Numbered from the stretch's first letter, positions 33,033-41,522 are shown. The stretch: 64,000 nucleotides of DNA from UBA1189 sp045594245 (GCA_045594245.1 JAZNYG010000079.1:6444-70443), one strand, 5' to 3'. The notes: generated from the letters alone by a model not told the origin. Made by a program: numbers and translations.

Positions 33033-34247
33033 TTATAAAAAAGCCCAGGTTAACAAATCTGTAACTTTTACCTGTTCTACGTTATGCAATAAATTCCCAA
33101 TCTCATAGACCATACCGCTTAAGATACCAGTATTAGATTCGGCATTTGATTCATCACTGACGAGATATGCTTCAGAAGAGCTTTCTTGCAAATTGTATGC
33201 TATTTGTGCTCTGCTTTCTGCTAACTCTTTATAAGCGGCTGTTAGTTCTTGGCTTGCTTGTATGTTAAGTTCCATTTCCAACTTTTTGCAAGCCATTTCT
33301 TCTCTCTCTAAGTACATTTCTTGTTCTCTCTTTTGTCTCTCGTGCTCATCTAGTTTAGCCATATACTCGTCAAACAGCTTATCCCCTATAACTCGCTGTT
33401 CCGACTCTATTGGTATCAGTCGATGAAATGCCGAAACGTCGGGATTATAAGTTACACCAGCCTGTGCTATTGCATCCTTCATTCGTGAAAGCAGATTCTC
33501 ACTATGCTTTAAGTAAAGCATATTTTGTACTTTGGGTATATACTCTTGCGCCAATGCATAGGTATTTGTAGCAGCATCTGGAACGGAAGTTAATAACAGA
33601 TAAGCAAAATCTATATCATCTCTTGATATATACTCATTGACCTTGTTGATGATACTATAAGGGTTGCTCTCATAACTATTTACAATCTTCGTGCGGGCAT
33701 TCGCTAGCATCTGCTTAATCTCACGGCTATTCTCTATCGTATTAATAGCATTGATTGTAGCCTTCTCATACGAGTTGCCTACTCCCATCATATTTATTGA
33801 CGTCGATTCATAAATCTCACCAGTTAAAACATTGCCTACATATAGAGTCACCGTATATGTAATGGTGCTTTTACTTGGAACTGTAGCCGTCGTTCCTTTG
33901 TTCTGCATTGACAAGACAGGAACTAATGCAAAAGTAGGGTCACCTCCAAGACATCCGACACCATTCGCTGTAACCAATCGGAGTAGCTTTAGTGCCAGTA
34001 GTTTTGAGCATTCATAACTCACGCCATTCTCTACCGCAGGAGAAAATACGGTCAATGTTATACTTGGCGAATCGAAAACTTCAATAAACTCATTTGATTC
34101 AGATTTTTGTTGCTGCCTTACAGTTCCTGCTTGTTGTGTTTTCTCTATACTCTGCGGTTGGTAATATACCGCATTTTTAGGTTTCCCGCTATTTGAGCAA
34201 GAATGTAATGCTCCCACTGCCAATATGGCTATTAGAAACTTTTTCAT
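33033..34247 (-). CDS. Lipoprotein of unknown function with coiled-coil region
   Basis: 404 aa. Signal peptide MKKFLIAILAVGALHSC with lipobox LHSC (Cys17). The middle holds a beta-rich domain (SITLTVFSPAVENG, TITYTVTLYVGNVLTGEIY) that resembles the other lipoprotein of the operon in pattern. Residues about 295-365 form a charged coiled coil (EHERQKREQEMYLEREEMACKKLEMEL). Lies 6 bp downstream of the next lipoprotein gene. Not recognised; an envelope assembly partner of its neighbour is a guess. Confidence 0.65.
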   Translation of the reverse strand: MKKFLIAILAVGALHSCSNSGKPKNAVYYQPQSIEKTQQAGTVRQQQKSESNEFIEVFDSPSITLTVFSPAVENGVSYECSKLLALKLLRLVTANGVGCLGGDPTFALVPVLSMQNKGTTATVPSKSTITYTVTLYVGNVLTGEIYESTSINMMGVGNSYEKATINAINTIENSREIKQMLANARTKIVNSYESNPYSIINKVNEYISRDDIDFAYLLLTSVPDAATNTYALAQEYIPKVQNMLYLKHSENLLSRMKDAIAQAGVTYNPDVSAFHRLIPIESEQRVIGDKLFDEYMAKLDEHERQKREQEMYLEREEMACKKLEMELNIQASQELTAAYKELAESRAQIAYNLQESSSEAYLVSDESNAESNTGILSGMVYEIGNLLHNVEQVKVTDLLTWAFL

Positions 34248-34253
34248 ACACCA

Positions 34254-35276
34254 TTATCTTAATCCGTTAATACTTATCAATACTTGTCCCAAACCTTGCG
34301 ACTTGTTTGTTGCCGAAACATTGCATTCGTTTCGGATTGACTTAGCGAAAGCCCTTCCCCAATCATACGCGTTAAATTGGGTGCCGTCTCTATTTATAGT
34401 AGGTATCCTTACATTTTCGAAGTATAATTCGTAATCGGTGTTGCGTTGCAATTTGTAGGCTCCTTTTTTAGTATGTGCCTTCATATAGTCAATAATCCAA
34501 TCAGAATATGTGTCCCCCATATAAGTCTCATCACTAAGCCTAATGTCAGATCCATTCTTTACGGATATGCGCACTGTTATTTCACGTCCTTTGGCAATAG
34601 TGTTTGCAAACGATTCCTTTATATTGTCCGATATCTTACCAAAATCTTTACTGAAGTATTTTTGCATTATACTACTCATGCTGTTCCCTTCAAGATTGTT
34701 CTGAGTGTGTGTTGAAATGACTTTATTTGTGTATATATCAATAACGTTAATAGTATAGGACAGTTTCCGTTTGTTGAGATTGTGCGAATACGCATCAGAT
34801 GCATAACTATAGTCCACTTCCAATACAATGTCGGGGGATATAGTTGTAAGAAGCAATGTCTTGGCGTCTTTAGCAAAATCATCGGCCTCATCCATTATGT
34901 TTTGATTATTAAGACTCTTCAAGCCCTGCTCCAAATCAGTGAGAGGAAATCCCATATCTATAAACTTACTCTGGATTACTGATACGATGGCCTTATTATC
35001 GTCATTGGCAAATAAATATCGTGTATAATCTCTATTTAATACCGTCTCGCCTTGTACAAGTTCTCTCCGCAAACAATTGAATCTCTCCAACAATTGGTCA
35101 CTAGGTAAAACCATAATAGATGGTTTGGCCTGCTCTATAATATTAACAGGTGTGTCATCCTCTTCAAAAGGGTTAGCTGACACGTCAGTAAGACTTGATC
35201 CCTTCTTACCACCTCCATTGCAAGCCACCAGCATAGAGAGGCATAACATAGCAAGCCACAATGCACGTATTTTCAT
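34254..35276 (-). CDS. Lipoprotein, DUF6175-like
   Basis: 340 aa, lipobox LVAC (Cys19). Motifs KPSIMVLPSDQLL and a later domain with PDIVLEVDYSY and YTINVIDIYTNKVISTHTQ suggest a periplasmic or outer-membrane accessory lipoprotein of the kind that has a LPO/CsgG-like alpha-beta fold; I associate it with DUF6175 with limited confidence. First gene of the operon; its start codon lies 14 bp after the conserved leader RNA segment that is duplicated at 63596-63921. Confidence 0.6.
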   Translation of the reverse strand: MKIRALWLAMLCLSMLVACNGGGKKGSSLTDVSANPFEEDDTPVNIIEQAKPSIMVLPSDQLLERFNCLRRELVQGETVLNRDYTRYLFANDDNKAIVSVIQSKFIDMGFPLTDLEQGLKSLNNQNIMDEADDFAKDAKTLLLTTISPDIVLEVDYSYASDAYSHNLNKRKLSYTINVIDIYTNKVISTHTQNNLEGNSMSSIMQKYFSKDFGKISDNIKESFANTIAKGREITVRISVKNGSDIRLSDETYMGDTYSDWIIDYMKAHTKKGAYKLQRNTDYELYFENVRIPTINRDGTQFNAYDWGRAFAKSIRNECNVSATNKSQGLGQVLISINGLR

Positions 35277-35289
35277 AACATTTCATGGC

Positions 35290-35604
35290 GCCTACAAGTC
35301 TCCCTAAGTCAGCAGTAAATTTGTCTGATTATACCATACAAGAAAAGCGTAGAGACTTGTCAAGCTCATCATATCACTGGTATCGCCAAACACCATCAAG
35401 AGAATGAACTGAGAAACAAATACCCCACGCTGTCGTATATACCTTGTGAAGTACAGCGTGGGCTGTACATGGGGATATACAAACAGAATGAGCGTTGCAT
35501 TGTTTCCACCCCTCTCTATTGAAATTGGCGATTTCGTGATATGGGTAAAAGCAAGAAACGCATTCTTGATCCAAGGATTTCTCCCCTCGGATGCTGCAAA
35601 AGTA
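35290..35604 (-). promoter_or_regulatory. Conserved leader RNA with promoter, copy 1
   Basis: Reads on the minus strand. The -7 box TACTTTTG (35604-35597) is followed by CAGCATCC and about 300 nt that end 14 bp before the lipoprotein start. It shares long identical blocks with copy 2, including one of 58 bp next to the promoter. Key hairpins in plus-strand coordinates: CCCCACGCTGT (35423-35433) can pair with ACAGCGTGGG (35453-35462), which can instead form GTACAGC-GTGG-GCTGTAC (35451-35468). The first pairing is followed in the transcript by a T-rich stretch, like a terminator. It looks like a cis-acting switch. Confidence 0.75.
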
Positions 35605-35922
35605 AGGATTTATTCTGAAAAACAAGAATTATTCGTTTCTTTTTTCTATAAAACAGCAGAGGACAATGCAAACGCTCTGAGATATTCGTTTCTCGGGTAG
35701 CAAAGAAACAGCTATTAGACTTATCGTAAAAGTGAATAAGAAGAAACAGACGGAACATGCTTAGACAGCCTTTGGCTGTACGATAGCGGTTAACGAAAAT
35801 TTTGGGCAATTACATGGTAATTCGCTTTCACAAACAGGTAAAAAGAAAACACACTCCCGACCTCGGAGAAGTCGGGAGTAGATGAAAGGGATTTGAAACC
35901 AAACTATATCGGCCTGTATGAG
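35605..35922. other. Intergenic stretch without a recognised gene
   Basis: A 318-bp AT-rich region between the leader promoter and the end of the YhcG-like gene. It holds a weak hairpin ACTCCCGAC-CTCGGAGAA-GTCGGGAGT near 35850 that may terminate the YhcG-like gene on the minus strand. No coding frame was convincing. Confidence 0.5.
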
Positions 35923-37146
35923 TTATTCATCCTTTTTCCGATTCATCAATCTCTTCGTTTCTCGCAGTTCCTTTTGCAGAAGTTCCATACGCTCTTTCAG
36001 CTGTTCGCGAGTGGGGAGTGCATCTTGAATGCGGATATTGTTGTAGGTGGCCACTCCCATTGGAGTGTTGATGCCGCGGAACGACCATTGTACATCAGTC
36101 TTATTCATGTCGGAGCACACGAGCAATCCTATGGTGGGGTTATCGTCGCTCGACTTCAACAAATCATCGACAGCATTTACATAATAGTTCAACTTGCCAG
36201 CGAACTCGGGTTCAAAGGAGCGTGCCTTCAGTTCACAAACGATGTAACATCGCAAACGTATATGATAGAACAGCAAGTCTATCTTGCGCGTACGCCCTCC
36301 AACGAGGATCTCCTTCTGTCGGCCTATGAAAGCGAAGCCTGTACCCATTTCCAGCAAAAGAGCGGAAACATTCCGCGTAAGGGCCTCTTCCAGTTCTGCC
36401 TCATCGTAAACCTCGTGCCCCACCGCGGCAAAGCCAAAGTCGTAATTTTCCTTTAGCACTTCCTGCACAAGTTTACTCTGTAAGGCTGGTAAGTGGTCGG
36501 TAAAGTTATTGAGGATCTTACCTTGATGCTCGTAAAGGTTTGCTTTGATGCAATTGATGAGGGAGTCGCGACTCAATCCCTGTTCGATTGTTTTCTCGAT
36601 ATAGAACAACGCTTCGTCAACTCCTTTGCATCTGGTGGTTATCTCTACATGATGCCGCCAGGGAACGAGGGCAAACAGCAATGGAAAATCCTCCCCTACT
36701 CGGCGTTGCTTTAGGTTCATTAATTCTGCACCGAGCAGGTGCAGTTTTGTTTTATGCTGTTCTTCAATCCTTTGTAATTCTGCACCAAGCTGGTGCAGAA
36801 TTTCATTGTCACTTTGGGCATAAAACATATACCATTGCTTCATATACCAAAGATTGCGCGTAGAAAAGCCATCGGCATCAGGAAACTCGCGTTTTAAGTC
36901 AAGACTGACCTGCTCTACTACTCCCGCTCCCCATCGTTCCTCAACTTTCTTCTGTACCAAATCACGCCCGAGTTGCCAGTTGAACAGAAGTTTCTCTGCA
37001 TTTACTTTTATAGCAGCTTTTACTTGCGCCGAGCGATATCGGTGTTTTATTTCGGCAATCCACGCTGCATATTCGGCATCGGTGTAAACATCGTGCGACC
37101 TTACTATACGTTGTTCGCCCATTTTGGGGGCTTGCGCATCTTGCAT
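35923..37146 (-). CDS. YhcG/DUF1016 family PD-(D/E)XK nuclease
   Basis: 407 aa. The N-terminal DUF1016-type helical domain has YAAWIAEIKHRYRSAQVKAAIKVNAEKLLFNWQLGRDL and the hallmark FSTRNLWYMKQWYMFY. The C-terminal PD-(D/E)XK nuclease core has KIDLLFYHIRLRCYIVCELKA. The family is related to Holliday-junction-type nucleases and is often found with restriction or mobile loci; a firm function is not known. Between the two domains the phrase HQLGAEL/LHLLGAEL occurs twice, encoded by two similar palindromes 58 bp apart. Monocistronic on the minus strand. Confidence 0.9.
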   Translation of the reverse strand: MQDAQAPKMGEQRIVRSHDVYTDAEYAAWIAEIKHRYRSAQVKAAIKVNAEKLLFNWQLGRDLVQKKVEERWGAGVVEQVSLDLKREFPDADGFSTRNLWYMKQWYMFYAQSDNEILHQLGAELQRIEEQHKTKLHLLGAELMNLKQRRVGEDFPLLFALVPWRHHVEITTRCKGVDEALFYIEKTIEQGLSRDSLINCIKANLYEHQGKILNNFTDHLPALQSKLVQEVLKENYDFGFAAVGHEVYDEAELEEALTRNVSALLLEMGTGFAFIGRQKEILVGGRTRKIDLLFYHIRLRCYIVCELKARSFEPEFAGKLNYYVNAVDDLLKSSDDNPTIGLLVCSDMNKTDVQWSFRGINTPMGVATYNNIRIQDALPTREQLKERMELLQKELRETKRLMNRKKDE

Positions 37147-37293
37147 AATCTTAAAATTTTATTTACTGCAAATTTAATAATTATCCCTGAGAAAGCCTAT
37201 GGTAGGCAGCAAAAAATAGTTTTTGTGGAGTTACCTGTATAGACTTTGCCCTCTCAATAGTGTTCTCTGACGATAGCAACAGCTGTTCCAAAA

Positions 37294-37380
37294 TAGGCTG
37301 TCAGGTTGTCCTTGCAAGACATAATCAAATGAATGTCAATAACTAAGCAAGGACAGCCTGGGCTGTCCTTGGGTTATCCC
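37294..37380. repeat. Dispersed GGACAGCC repeat, copy C (short)
   Basis: AGGCTGTCAGGTTGTCCTTG...CAAGGACAGCCTGGGCTGTCCTTG. It shares the paired TCCTTG/CAAGGACAGCC arms with copies A (16875) and B (39628). Confidence 0.7.
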
Positions 37381-37417
37381 TGAAGATGTACGTTATGAGT
37401 GAAGCGCAGCTATCCCT

Positions 37418-37738
37418 CTATCCCTTCTTTTTCTTTGGCTTGGGATAAGGCAAGGCCTGCTCCAATGTTTTGACCACTTTCAGTACCTCCCTCCTGTGCT
37501 CAATGTCGAGGATGTAGTGCTCCTTCGCGCCTTCGTAGGGAAATCCTTTCTCGGCATCGGTCATCAGGTCTGCAATGGCGGGGTGAATCTTCACATATGC
37601 TATGTTGTCGCAAGCGAGAACGACAGGCTTCTCGTTTATATAAACCATATAGTCGCCAAACATCTTGCGACTGTGCACTTCGCCAGCTTCTGCAAGCTGC
37701 GTGCAGACAAACTCTATGAATTCGACGGTGCAAGCCAT
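37418..37738 (-). CDS. TfoX N-terminal domain protein
   Basis: 106 aa. Only the TfoX_N domain is present, with RKMFGDYMVYINEKPVVLACDN and HYILDIEHRREVLKVVKTLEQAL; the C-terminal domain of full-length TfoX/Sxy is absent. TfoX is a competence regulator in gammaproteobacteria, but stand-alone N-terminal domains are widespread and uncharacterised. Basic Lys-rich C-terminus (PKPKKKKG). Single gene. Confidence 0.85.
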   Translation of the reverse strand: MACTVEFIEFVCTQLAEAGEVHSRKMFGDYMVYINEKPVVLACDNIAYVKIHPAIADLMTDAEKGFPYEGAKEHYILDIEHRREVLKVVKTLEQALPYPKPKKKKG

Positions 37739-37802
37739 ATTCTTCTTTTTTATATAGGCAACAATATAGATGATGTCCCCAAAAACAAAATTTCAGCGAT
37801 GA

Positions 37803-37885
37803 TGTCATCCTGACGACAGGAAGGATCTCGCAGTGTCTCTTGCCTAGTCCCTGCGCGGGATTCTTCGCGTTGCTCAGAATGACAC
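37803..37885. repeat. REP-like inverted repeat, copy 2
   Basis: TGTCATCCTGACG...GGAAGGATCTCGCA at one end; GATTCTTCGCG...CAGAATGACAC at the other. The inverted arms relate it to the element at 19894-19977. Confidence 0.75.
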
Positions 37886-37946
37886 GAGGCGCTTTGGACA
37901 ACTTCGATATTATTACCGTTATACAACTATCCGTTCCATCCTCTCC

Positions 37947-38570
37947 TCACCCCTTCACATAAACCAAGCTGCTTCCCCGCCCTATGGCGCGGATGCCCGA
38001 CGTCTCCTCCTTGCGTACCTTGCGCAGCTCCACGGTGGCGGTCGACAGGGACAGCTCGTTCAAATTGGCATAGTCGCGAGTGCGCATATAGCCGTGCTCT
38101 TCGATGAAGGCTATGGCGCGACTGATGCGCTCGTCCAGCGTGTAGGGTGAGCGCTTGATGCGGCTCTGCTGGCCACGCTCGAGCGTGCATTGGCTGCGTA
38201 CGGCCTTCACCAGCGCTTTGTCGGCCCGGTAATGTACGCCGTTCACCTCGATGCTCTGCGCATTGCGCTGCGGTCCGTTCTCTGCAAACGCATCCTGCTC
38301 CTTGTCTTCGCACACGCCTATCGTGGCCTTGAAGGTGCCGATGCCGTCAATCGTCACGGCGCAGCCGTGTGCCATGAGGCGGGCCAGCGATGTGGCGGCC
38401 TGACTGAGCACCTGCACTGCCGTGGCCTCGCTGATGCCATAGCCCGGGATAGAGATTTCCTTGACAAACTCGGCCATCGTCACCCGACGCGACGTCTCCA
38501 TGCGGTAGTATGCCTTGTTCTCACTGTCGTCATTGATGCTCTTGAATTCTTGTTTGATGTATTTTGGCAT
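37947..38570 (-). CDS. HU-like DNA-binding protein with C-terminal winged-helix region
   Basis: 207 aa. The first 130 residues fit the Bacteroidetes-specific HU-like family: YYRMETSRRVTMAEFVKEI, a helical dimer part, then VTIDGIGTFKATIG and VHYRADKALV. The last 65 residues add a helix-turn-helix-like module (YTLDERISRAIAFIEEHGYMRTRDYANLNELSLSTATVELRKVRKEE). Such proteins bind DNA and are often found near surface polysaccharide or accessory loci. Upstream of its promoter lie tandem 22-bp repeats that could be its binding sites (inference). Confidence 0.85.
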   Translation of the reverse strand: MPKYIKQEFKSINDDSENKAYYRMETSRRVTMAEFVKEISIPGYGISEATAVQVLSQAATSLARLMAHGCAVTIDGIGTFKATIGVCEDKEQDAFAENGPQRNAQSIEVNGVHYRADKALVKAVRSQCTLERGQQSRIKRSPYTLDERISRAIAFIEEHGYMRTRDYANLNELSLSTATVELRKVRKEETSGIRAIGRGSSLVYVKG

Positions 38571-38669
38571 AAGATGAGAGGTTTAAGTTCTTTTTTTGTT
38601 TACTCCGTAAAGTTACGAAATATTTGCCCGAAAAGCAAGTTTTCAGTATAGAAAAACTCGCGTAACCGT

Positions 38670-38747
38670 GGATACGTGATGAAATATCCACGGATACGTG
38701 ATGAAATATCCATGGATACGTAAGTAAATATCCGTGGATATTTGAAG
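38670..38747. repeat. 22-bp iteron-like repeats upstream of the HU-like gene
   Basis: Three full units of 22 bp start at 38670, 38692 and 38714, with a partial unit at 38736. The pattern is GGATACGTGATGAAATATCC plus two bases, and each unit has inverted ends GGATA/TATCC. Confidence 0.88.
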
Positions 38748-38886
38748 AATTGGAGAAGCGGCGCAGGACTTTTCGTACCATCGACTGAAAGTAATCAGCT
38801 CGCCTATTTCACTTATTCGGAAGAGAAAAAATATAAAGTTTGCGCGATAAAATGTAAAATATATTTGTCATTGCGGAAAATATACT

Positions 38887-38894
38887 TATCTTTG
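38887..38894 (+). promoter_or_regulatory. -7 box of the membrane protein-HTH operon
   Basis: TATCTTTG followed by CGG, about 60 bp before the start codon. Confidence 0.65.
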
Positions 38895-38953
38895 CGGCGT
38901 GATTCTTACGTAAGAGAGTTTTATTTAATGTACAACCTCAAAAAATGTATGCT

Positions 38954-39406
38954 ATGAAGAAAAGTTATTTGTTGCCCGTAGGCTTTAAGAAAGCAGGGCT
39001 TTGGATGGTGGTGCCGTTCTTGGTGCTCAGTGCGCTTTGCCTGTGCGAGGTGTTGGACGATACAGCCATTAGTCTTCCGATGCCGGCCTTGTGCTGTTGG
39101 GATGGTTGGTTCTGTATAACAAATACAGGTTTCATGATTGAAATTGCAATGTTGGGACTGCTTCTTTCGCTTGTTTTCATCGCCCTTTCACGCGAACGTG
39201 ATGAAGATGAGATGACAGCGCACATCCGTATGCAGTCGTTTGTGTGGAGCACTTGGGCTACATCAATCATTATCGCTCTAAGTATCCTCTTTGTGTTTGA
39301 TGTACATTTTCTGTATTTTATGTTCTTGGCGATGTACCTCTACCTGATGCTGTACATCGTGAAATTCAACCTCGCCATGCATCGCGAGAGAAAGGAGCAG
39401 CGATGA
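38954..39406 (+). CDS. Four-helix membrane protein co-transcribed with an HTH regulator
   Basis: 150 aa from ATG 38954 (an in-frame ATG at 38945 is an alternative). Four hydrophobic segments: about AGLWMVVPFLVLSALCLCEV, FMIEIAMLGLLLSLVFIAL, TSIIIALSILFVFDV and LYFMFLAMYLYLMLYIV. The gene overlaps the following XRE-type HTH gene by 4 bp (ATGA). Pairs of a small integral membrane protein and a YozG-like HTH protein are common in bacteria; the membrane protein may sense a signal or modulate the regulator. Substrate and signal unknown. Confidence 0.75.
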   Translation: MKKSYLLPVGFKKAGLWMVVPFLVLSALCLCEVLDDTAISLPMPALCCWDGWFCITNTGFMIEIAMLGLLLSLVFIALSRERDEDEMTAHIRMQSFVWSTWATSIIIALSILFVFDVHFLYFMFLAMYLYLMLYIVKFNLAMHRERKEQR

Positions 39407-39603
39407 AGAATACTATCCGTGTGGAGCGTGCCATCAAGGACATCACGCAGCAGGACCTTGCCGTGGCAGTAGGCGTGAGCCGCCAGACAATCAACTCCAT
39501 TGAGGCTGCCCGCTACGTGCCCTCTACCGTGCTGGCACTGAAGATTGCCCGCTACTTCGGCAAGTCCGTCGACGACATCTTCATGCTCGAAGAGGGGGAC
39601 TAA
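39403..39603 (+). CDS. Small XRE/Cro-type HTH regulator
   Basis: 66 aa, essentially only the HTH: MKNTIRVERAIKDITQQDLAVAVGVSRQTINSIEAARYVPSTVLALKIARYFGKSVDDIF. The recognition helix region SRQTINSIE matches the YozG/HipB-like subgroup. Translationally coupled to the upstream membrane protein. Confidence 0.92.
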   Translation: MKNTIRVERAIKDITQQDLAVAVGVSRQTINSIEAARYVPSTVLALKIARYFGKSVDDIFMLEEGD

Positions 39604-39627
39604 GTGCAACAAGCGCCATCTATCACA

Positions 39628-39720
39628 GGACAGCCTCGGGACACCTGAGGTTGTCCTTGTTTATTTGCTGAGGTTCTTCTACTTATAAGAGACAAGGACA
39701 GCCGGACAGCCTAATCGGGG
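39628..39720. repeat. Dispersed GGACAGCC repeat, copy B
   Basis: GGACAGCCTCGGGACA, then TTGTCCTTGTTTAT and later ACAAGGACAGCCGGACAGCC then TAATCGGGGAG, in the same order and spacing as copy A at 16875-16972. Confidence 0.85.
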
Positions 39721-39799
39721 AGACTGCTTTATTACAAAAAACAAGAAAAAATTAGGATATTTGGAATACAATTTGTTTCTTTGCATAAATTATGCCGCC

Positions 39800-40105
39800 A
39801 TGAACTCTATCATTCAAGGTCAGTTGGGAAAGATTAGGGCACTTTGCAAGCAGCACAAGGTAAAAAGCCTCTATTCCTTTGGGTCGGTAAACACGCCTGA
39901 GTTTACTGACAAGAGCGACATTGATTTACTGATAGACTTTGAAGCAGGAATCAGCGTAGAGGACTATACGGACAATTACTTCTCCTTGCGCGAGAAATTC
40001 GCACAGCTTTTCAAGCGGGATGTCGATTTAGTGACACGCCGCTCGCTGTCGAACCCATTCTTCATCCGCGAAGTGGAACAATCAAAGCACTTGATTTATG
40101 GGTAG
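39800..40105 (+). CDS. MntA-like nucleotidyltransferase (second module)
   Basis: 101 aa from the ATG at 39800 (MNSIIQGQLGKIRALCKQH). Signature SLYSFGSVNTPEFTDKSDIDLLIDF, the GS...DxD core of minimal nucleotidyltransferases. Its stop overlaps the start of a HepT-like frame (40098), the usual antitoxin-toxin layout. The partner toxin is frameshifted, so this antitoxin may be an orphan. Confidence 0.88.
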   Translation: MNSIIQGQLGKIRALCKQHKVKSLYSFGSVNTPEFTDKSDIDLLIDFEAGISVEDYTDNYFSLREKFAQLFKRDVDLVTRRSLSNPFFIREVEQSKHLIYG

Positions 40106-40449
40106 TAAAAGCGTAAAGAAATATCTGTACGATGTGCAGCAATCCATTGACTCCATCTATGAATACTTGGGAGAGAAAACGGGATTTCTTCGAGTATGAG
40201 CATAACAAATTGCTGCGTCGTGCGGTAGAGCGTGAATTGGAGATTATAGGCGAGGCCGTCAAGCATCTATTAGAACTAGACAGCACAATCAAAATAGATA
40301 ATGCACGTAGGATTGTTGATTTGCGCAACTTTGTAATACATGGTTATGACAAAGTGGATAATGTAATCATCTGGGGAATCCTCAGCAAAGACCTTCCTAA
40401 ATTGAAACAACAGGTAGACGAACTGATGTCTGGGCAGACTGTATTGTAA
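40098..40449 (+). pseudogene. HepT-like toxin gene with a one-base frameshift
   Basis: The frame from ATG 40098 reads MGSKSVKKYLYDVQQSIDSIYEYLGEK and then runs into a stop after TGFLRV. Skipping one A in the run GAGAAAACGG (about 40171-40177) continues as RDFFEYEHNKLLRRAVERELEIIGEAVKHLLEL and on to the intact HEPN motif RNFVIHGY. So the whole toxin sequence is there but in two frames. This is a true inactivating mutation or a base error in an A run; inactivation of a toxin while keeping its antitoxin is biologically plausible. Confidence 0.82.
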
Positions 40450-40495
40450 TGCATCAACACGCTTAGTCGTCAGAGGAAAAGATCCTACAATAATT

Positions 40496-41371
40496 ATGAC
40501 AACTAATACACCAGAATATTTAGCGCAAGAAGTCTTTGAAAAATACGGCATTGAAATTCCGCTTGATGTTGTTATTTCATATTTAGATTCTGATTCTTAT
40601 TTAACTCCAGAAACTTTATTCCGTTATTTCTCAGATGACTACCTCTGTAATACTGAAGATATTGGCGAGGTTCGGAGATTGCCAAAAGGGTTCTCAGTCG
40701 TGGATTTCAGTTCACATTGTAGCATTCCATGCGAAAAAGGAATCTACATATGGCTCTTGAAACCAGAGTCTTCATTTCCTTTATTAGATGGAATGGAAAA
40801 GCCGATTTTCAATCTTGTAGAAGTGGAGCAATCAAAACATCGAGTTTTATATGTAGGCAAAGCTTCGAATTTATATTCTCGAATCTGGCGAACACATATA
40901 AATGGGGTGGTTGCAAGAAGCACTTTGCGGAAATCGTTAGCAGCATTGTTTGAGTTTAAATTCGAGAAATATATGTCTGGAAATACGTTGAAAACACGGA
41001 TAAACGAAGACTGCGAAGAATATATCACCCAATGGCTGCAAAAGAATTGCATCATCTTATACAAGAAGTATCAAGATATAGAAAAAGCAGAAGAAAAAAT
41101 GATTGGACTTCTTGATCCTCCTCTGAATATAGATAAAAACCCTAATATCCACAATGGAATATATGTGGCACAATTGTCTGCTTTAAGAAAAGTAGGAGGA
41201 TATAAAACATCCACATACGGTAGTTCTAAGAAGAAATTATTGGATGTTTTAGAAAAGCTCTTTGTGGGAAAAGTCTTTAAGGGTACTATCTTTGAAGAAG
41301 AAAAAGCCATGATCTGGTTTGGTCTTGCCTTATCAGCATTTTTGATATACACATTTATTGTTTATTCATAG
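40496..41371 (+). CDS. GIY-YIG nuclease domain protein with C-terminal membrane segment
   Basis: 291 aa. The GIY-YIG core begins at about residue 81 with KGIYIWLL and continues with RVLYVGKASNLYSRIWRTHINGVVARSTLRKSL, containing the G-I-Y, Y-V-G and the catalytic Arg. Residues about 1-70 are an N-terminal domain of unknown type, and the last 20 residues (IWFGLALSAFLIYTFIVY) form a hydrophobic segment that could be a membrane anchor. GIY-YIG proteins include homing and restriction nucleases. Low GC and its place beside two toxin-antitoxin modules suggest an acquired defence or mobile gene. Confidence 0.82.
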   Translation: MTTNTPEYLAQEVFEKYGIEIPLDVVISYLDSDSYLTPETLFRYFSDDYLCNTEDIGEVRRLPKGFSVVDFSSHCSIPCEKGIYIWLLKPESSFPLLDGMEKPIFNLVEVEQSKHRVLYVGKASNLYSRIWRTHINGVVARSTLRKSLAALFEFKFEKYMSGNTLKTRINEDCEEYITQWLQKNCIILYKKYQDIEKAEEKMIGLLDPPLNIDKNPNIHNGIYVAQLSALRKVGGYKTSTYGSSKKKLLDVLEKLFVGKVFKGTIFEEEKAMIWFGLALSAFLIYTFIVYS

Positions 41372-41393
41372 TGCACTTTCTCGTCTCTAAGCG

Positions 41394-41522
41394 ATGGAAT
41401 TGTCCGTTCCCACATTAGAAGAAGCAAAGCCCGCATACGACAGGTTTGTATCTTTTCCAGGCACCTATCCACAATCACCAGATAGCGTAAGAGAATCTAT
41501 TCGCAAATTATTAGCTGAATAG
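41394..41522 (+). CDS. Possible 42-aa protein or gene remnant
   Basis: Short frame MELSVPTLEEAKPAYDRFVS... ending SIRKLLAE. It has plausible composition for the end of a larger protein but no recognised family. It may be a remnant of a gene downstream of the GIY-YIG gene. Confidence 0.3.
   Translation: MELSVPTLEEAKPAYDRFVSFPGTYPQSPDSVRESIRKLLAE

Noticed and set aside
35423..35468. Leader hairpins as an invertible promoter flanked by inverted repeats
   Set aside because: The inverted arms lie well downstream of the -7 box and enclose only about 20 bp without promoter motif; no invertase gene is nearby.
35374..35625. Open frame through the conserved leader, copy 1
   Set aside because: The two leader copies share DNA blocks but not a common frame, since indels shift it, and the shared peptide pieces come from different frames. 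Non-coding conservation explains it better.
38530..38781. 83-codon minus-strand frame across the 22-bp repeats
   Set aside because: Most of it translates the repeats and the HU promoter region; no start signal or family resemblance.
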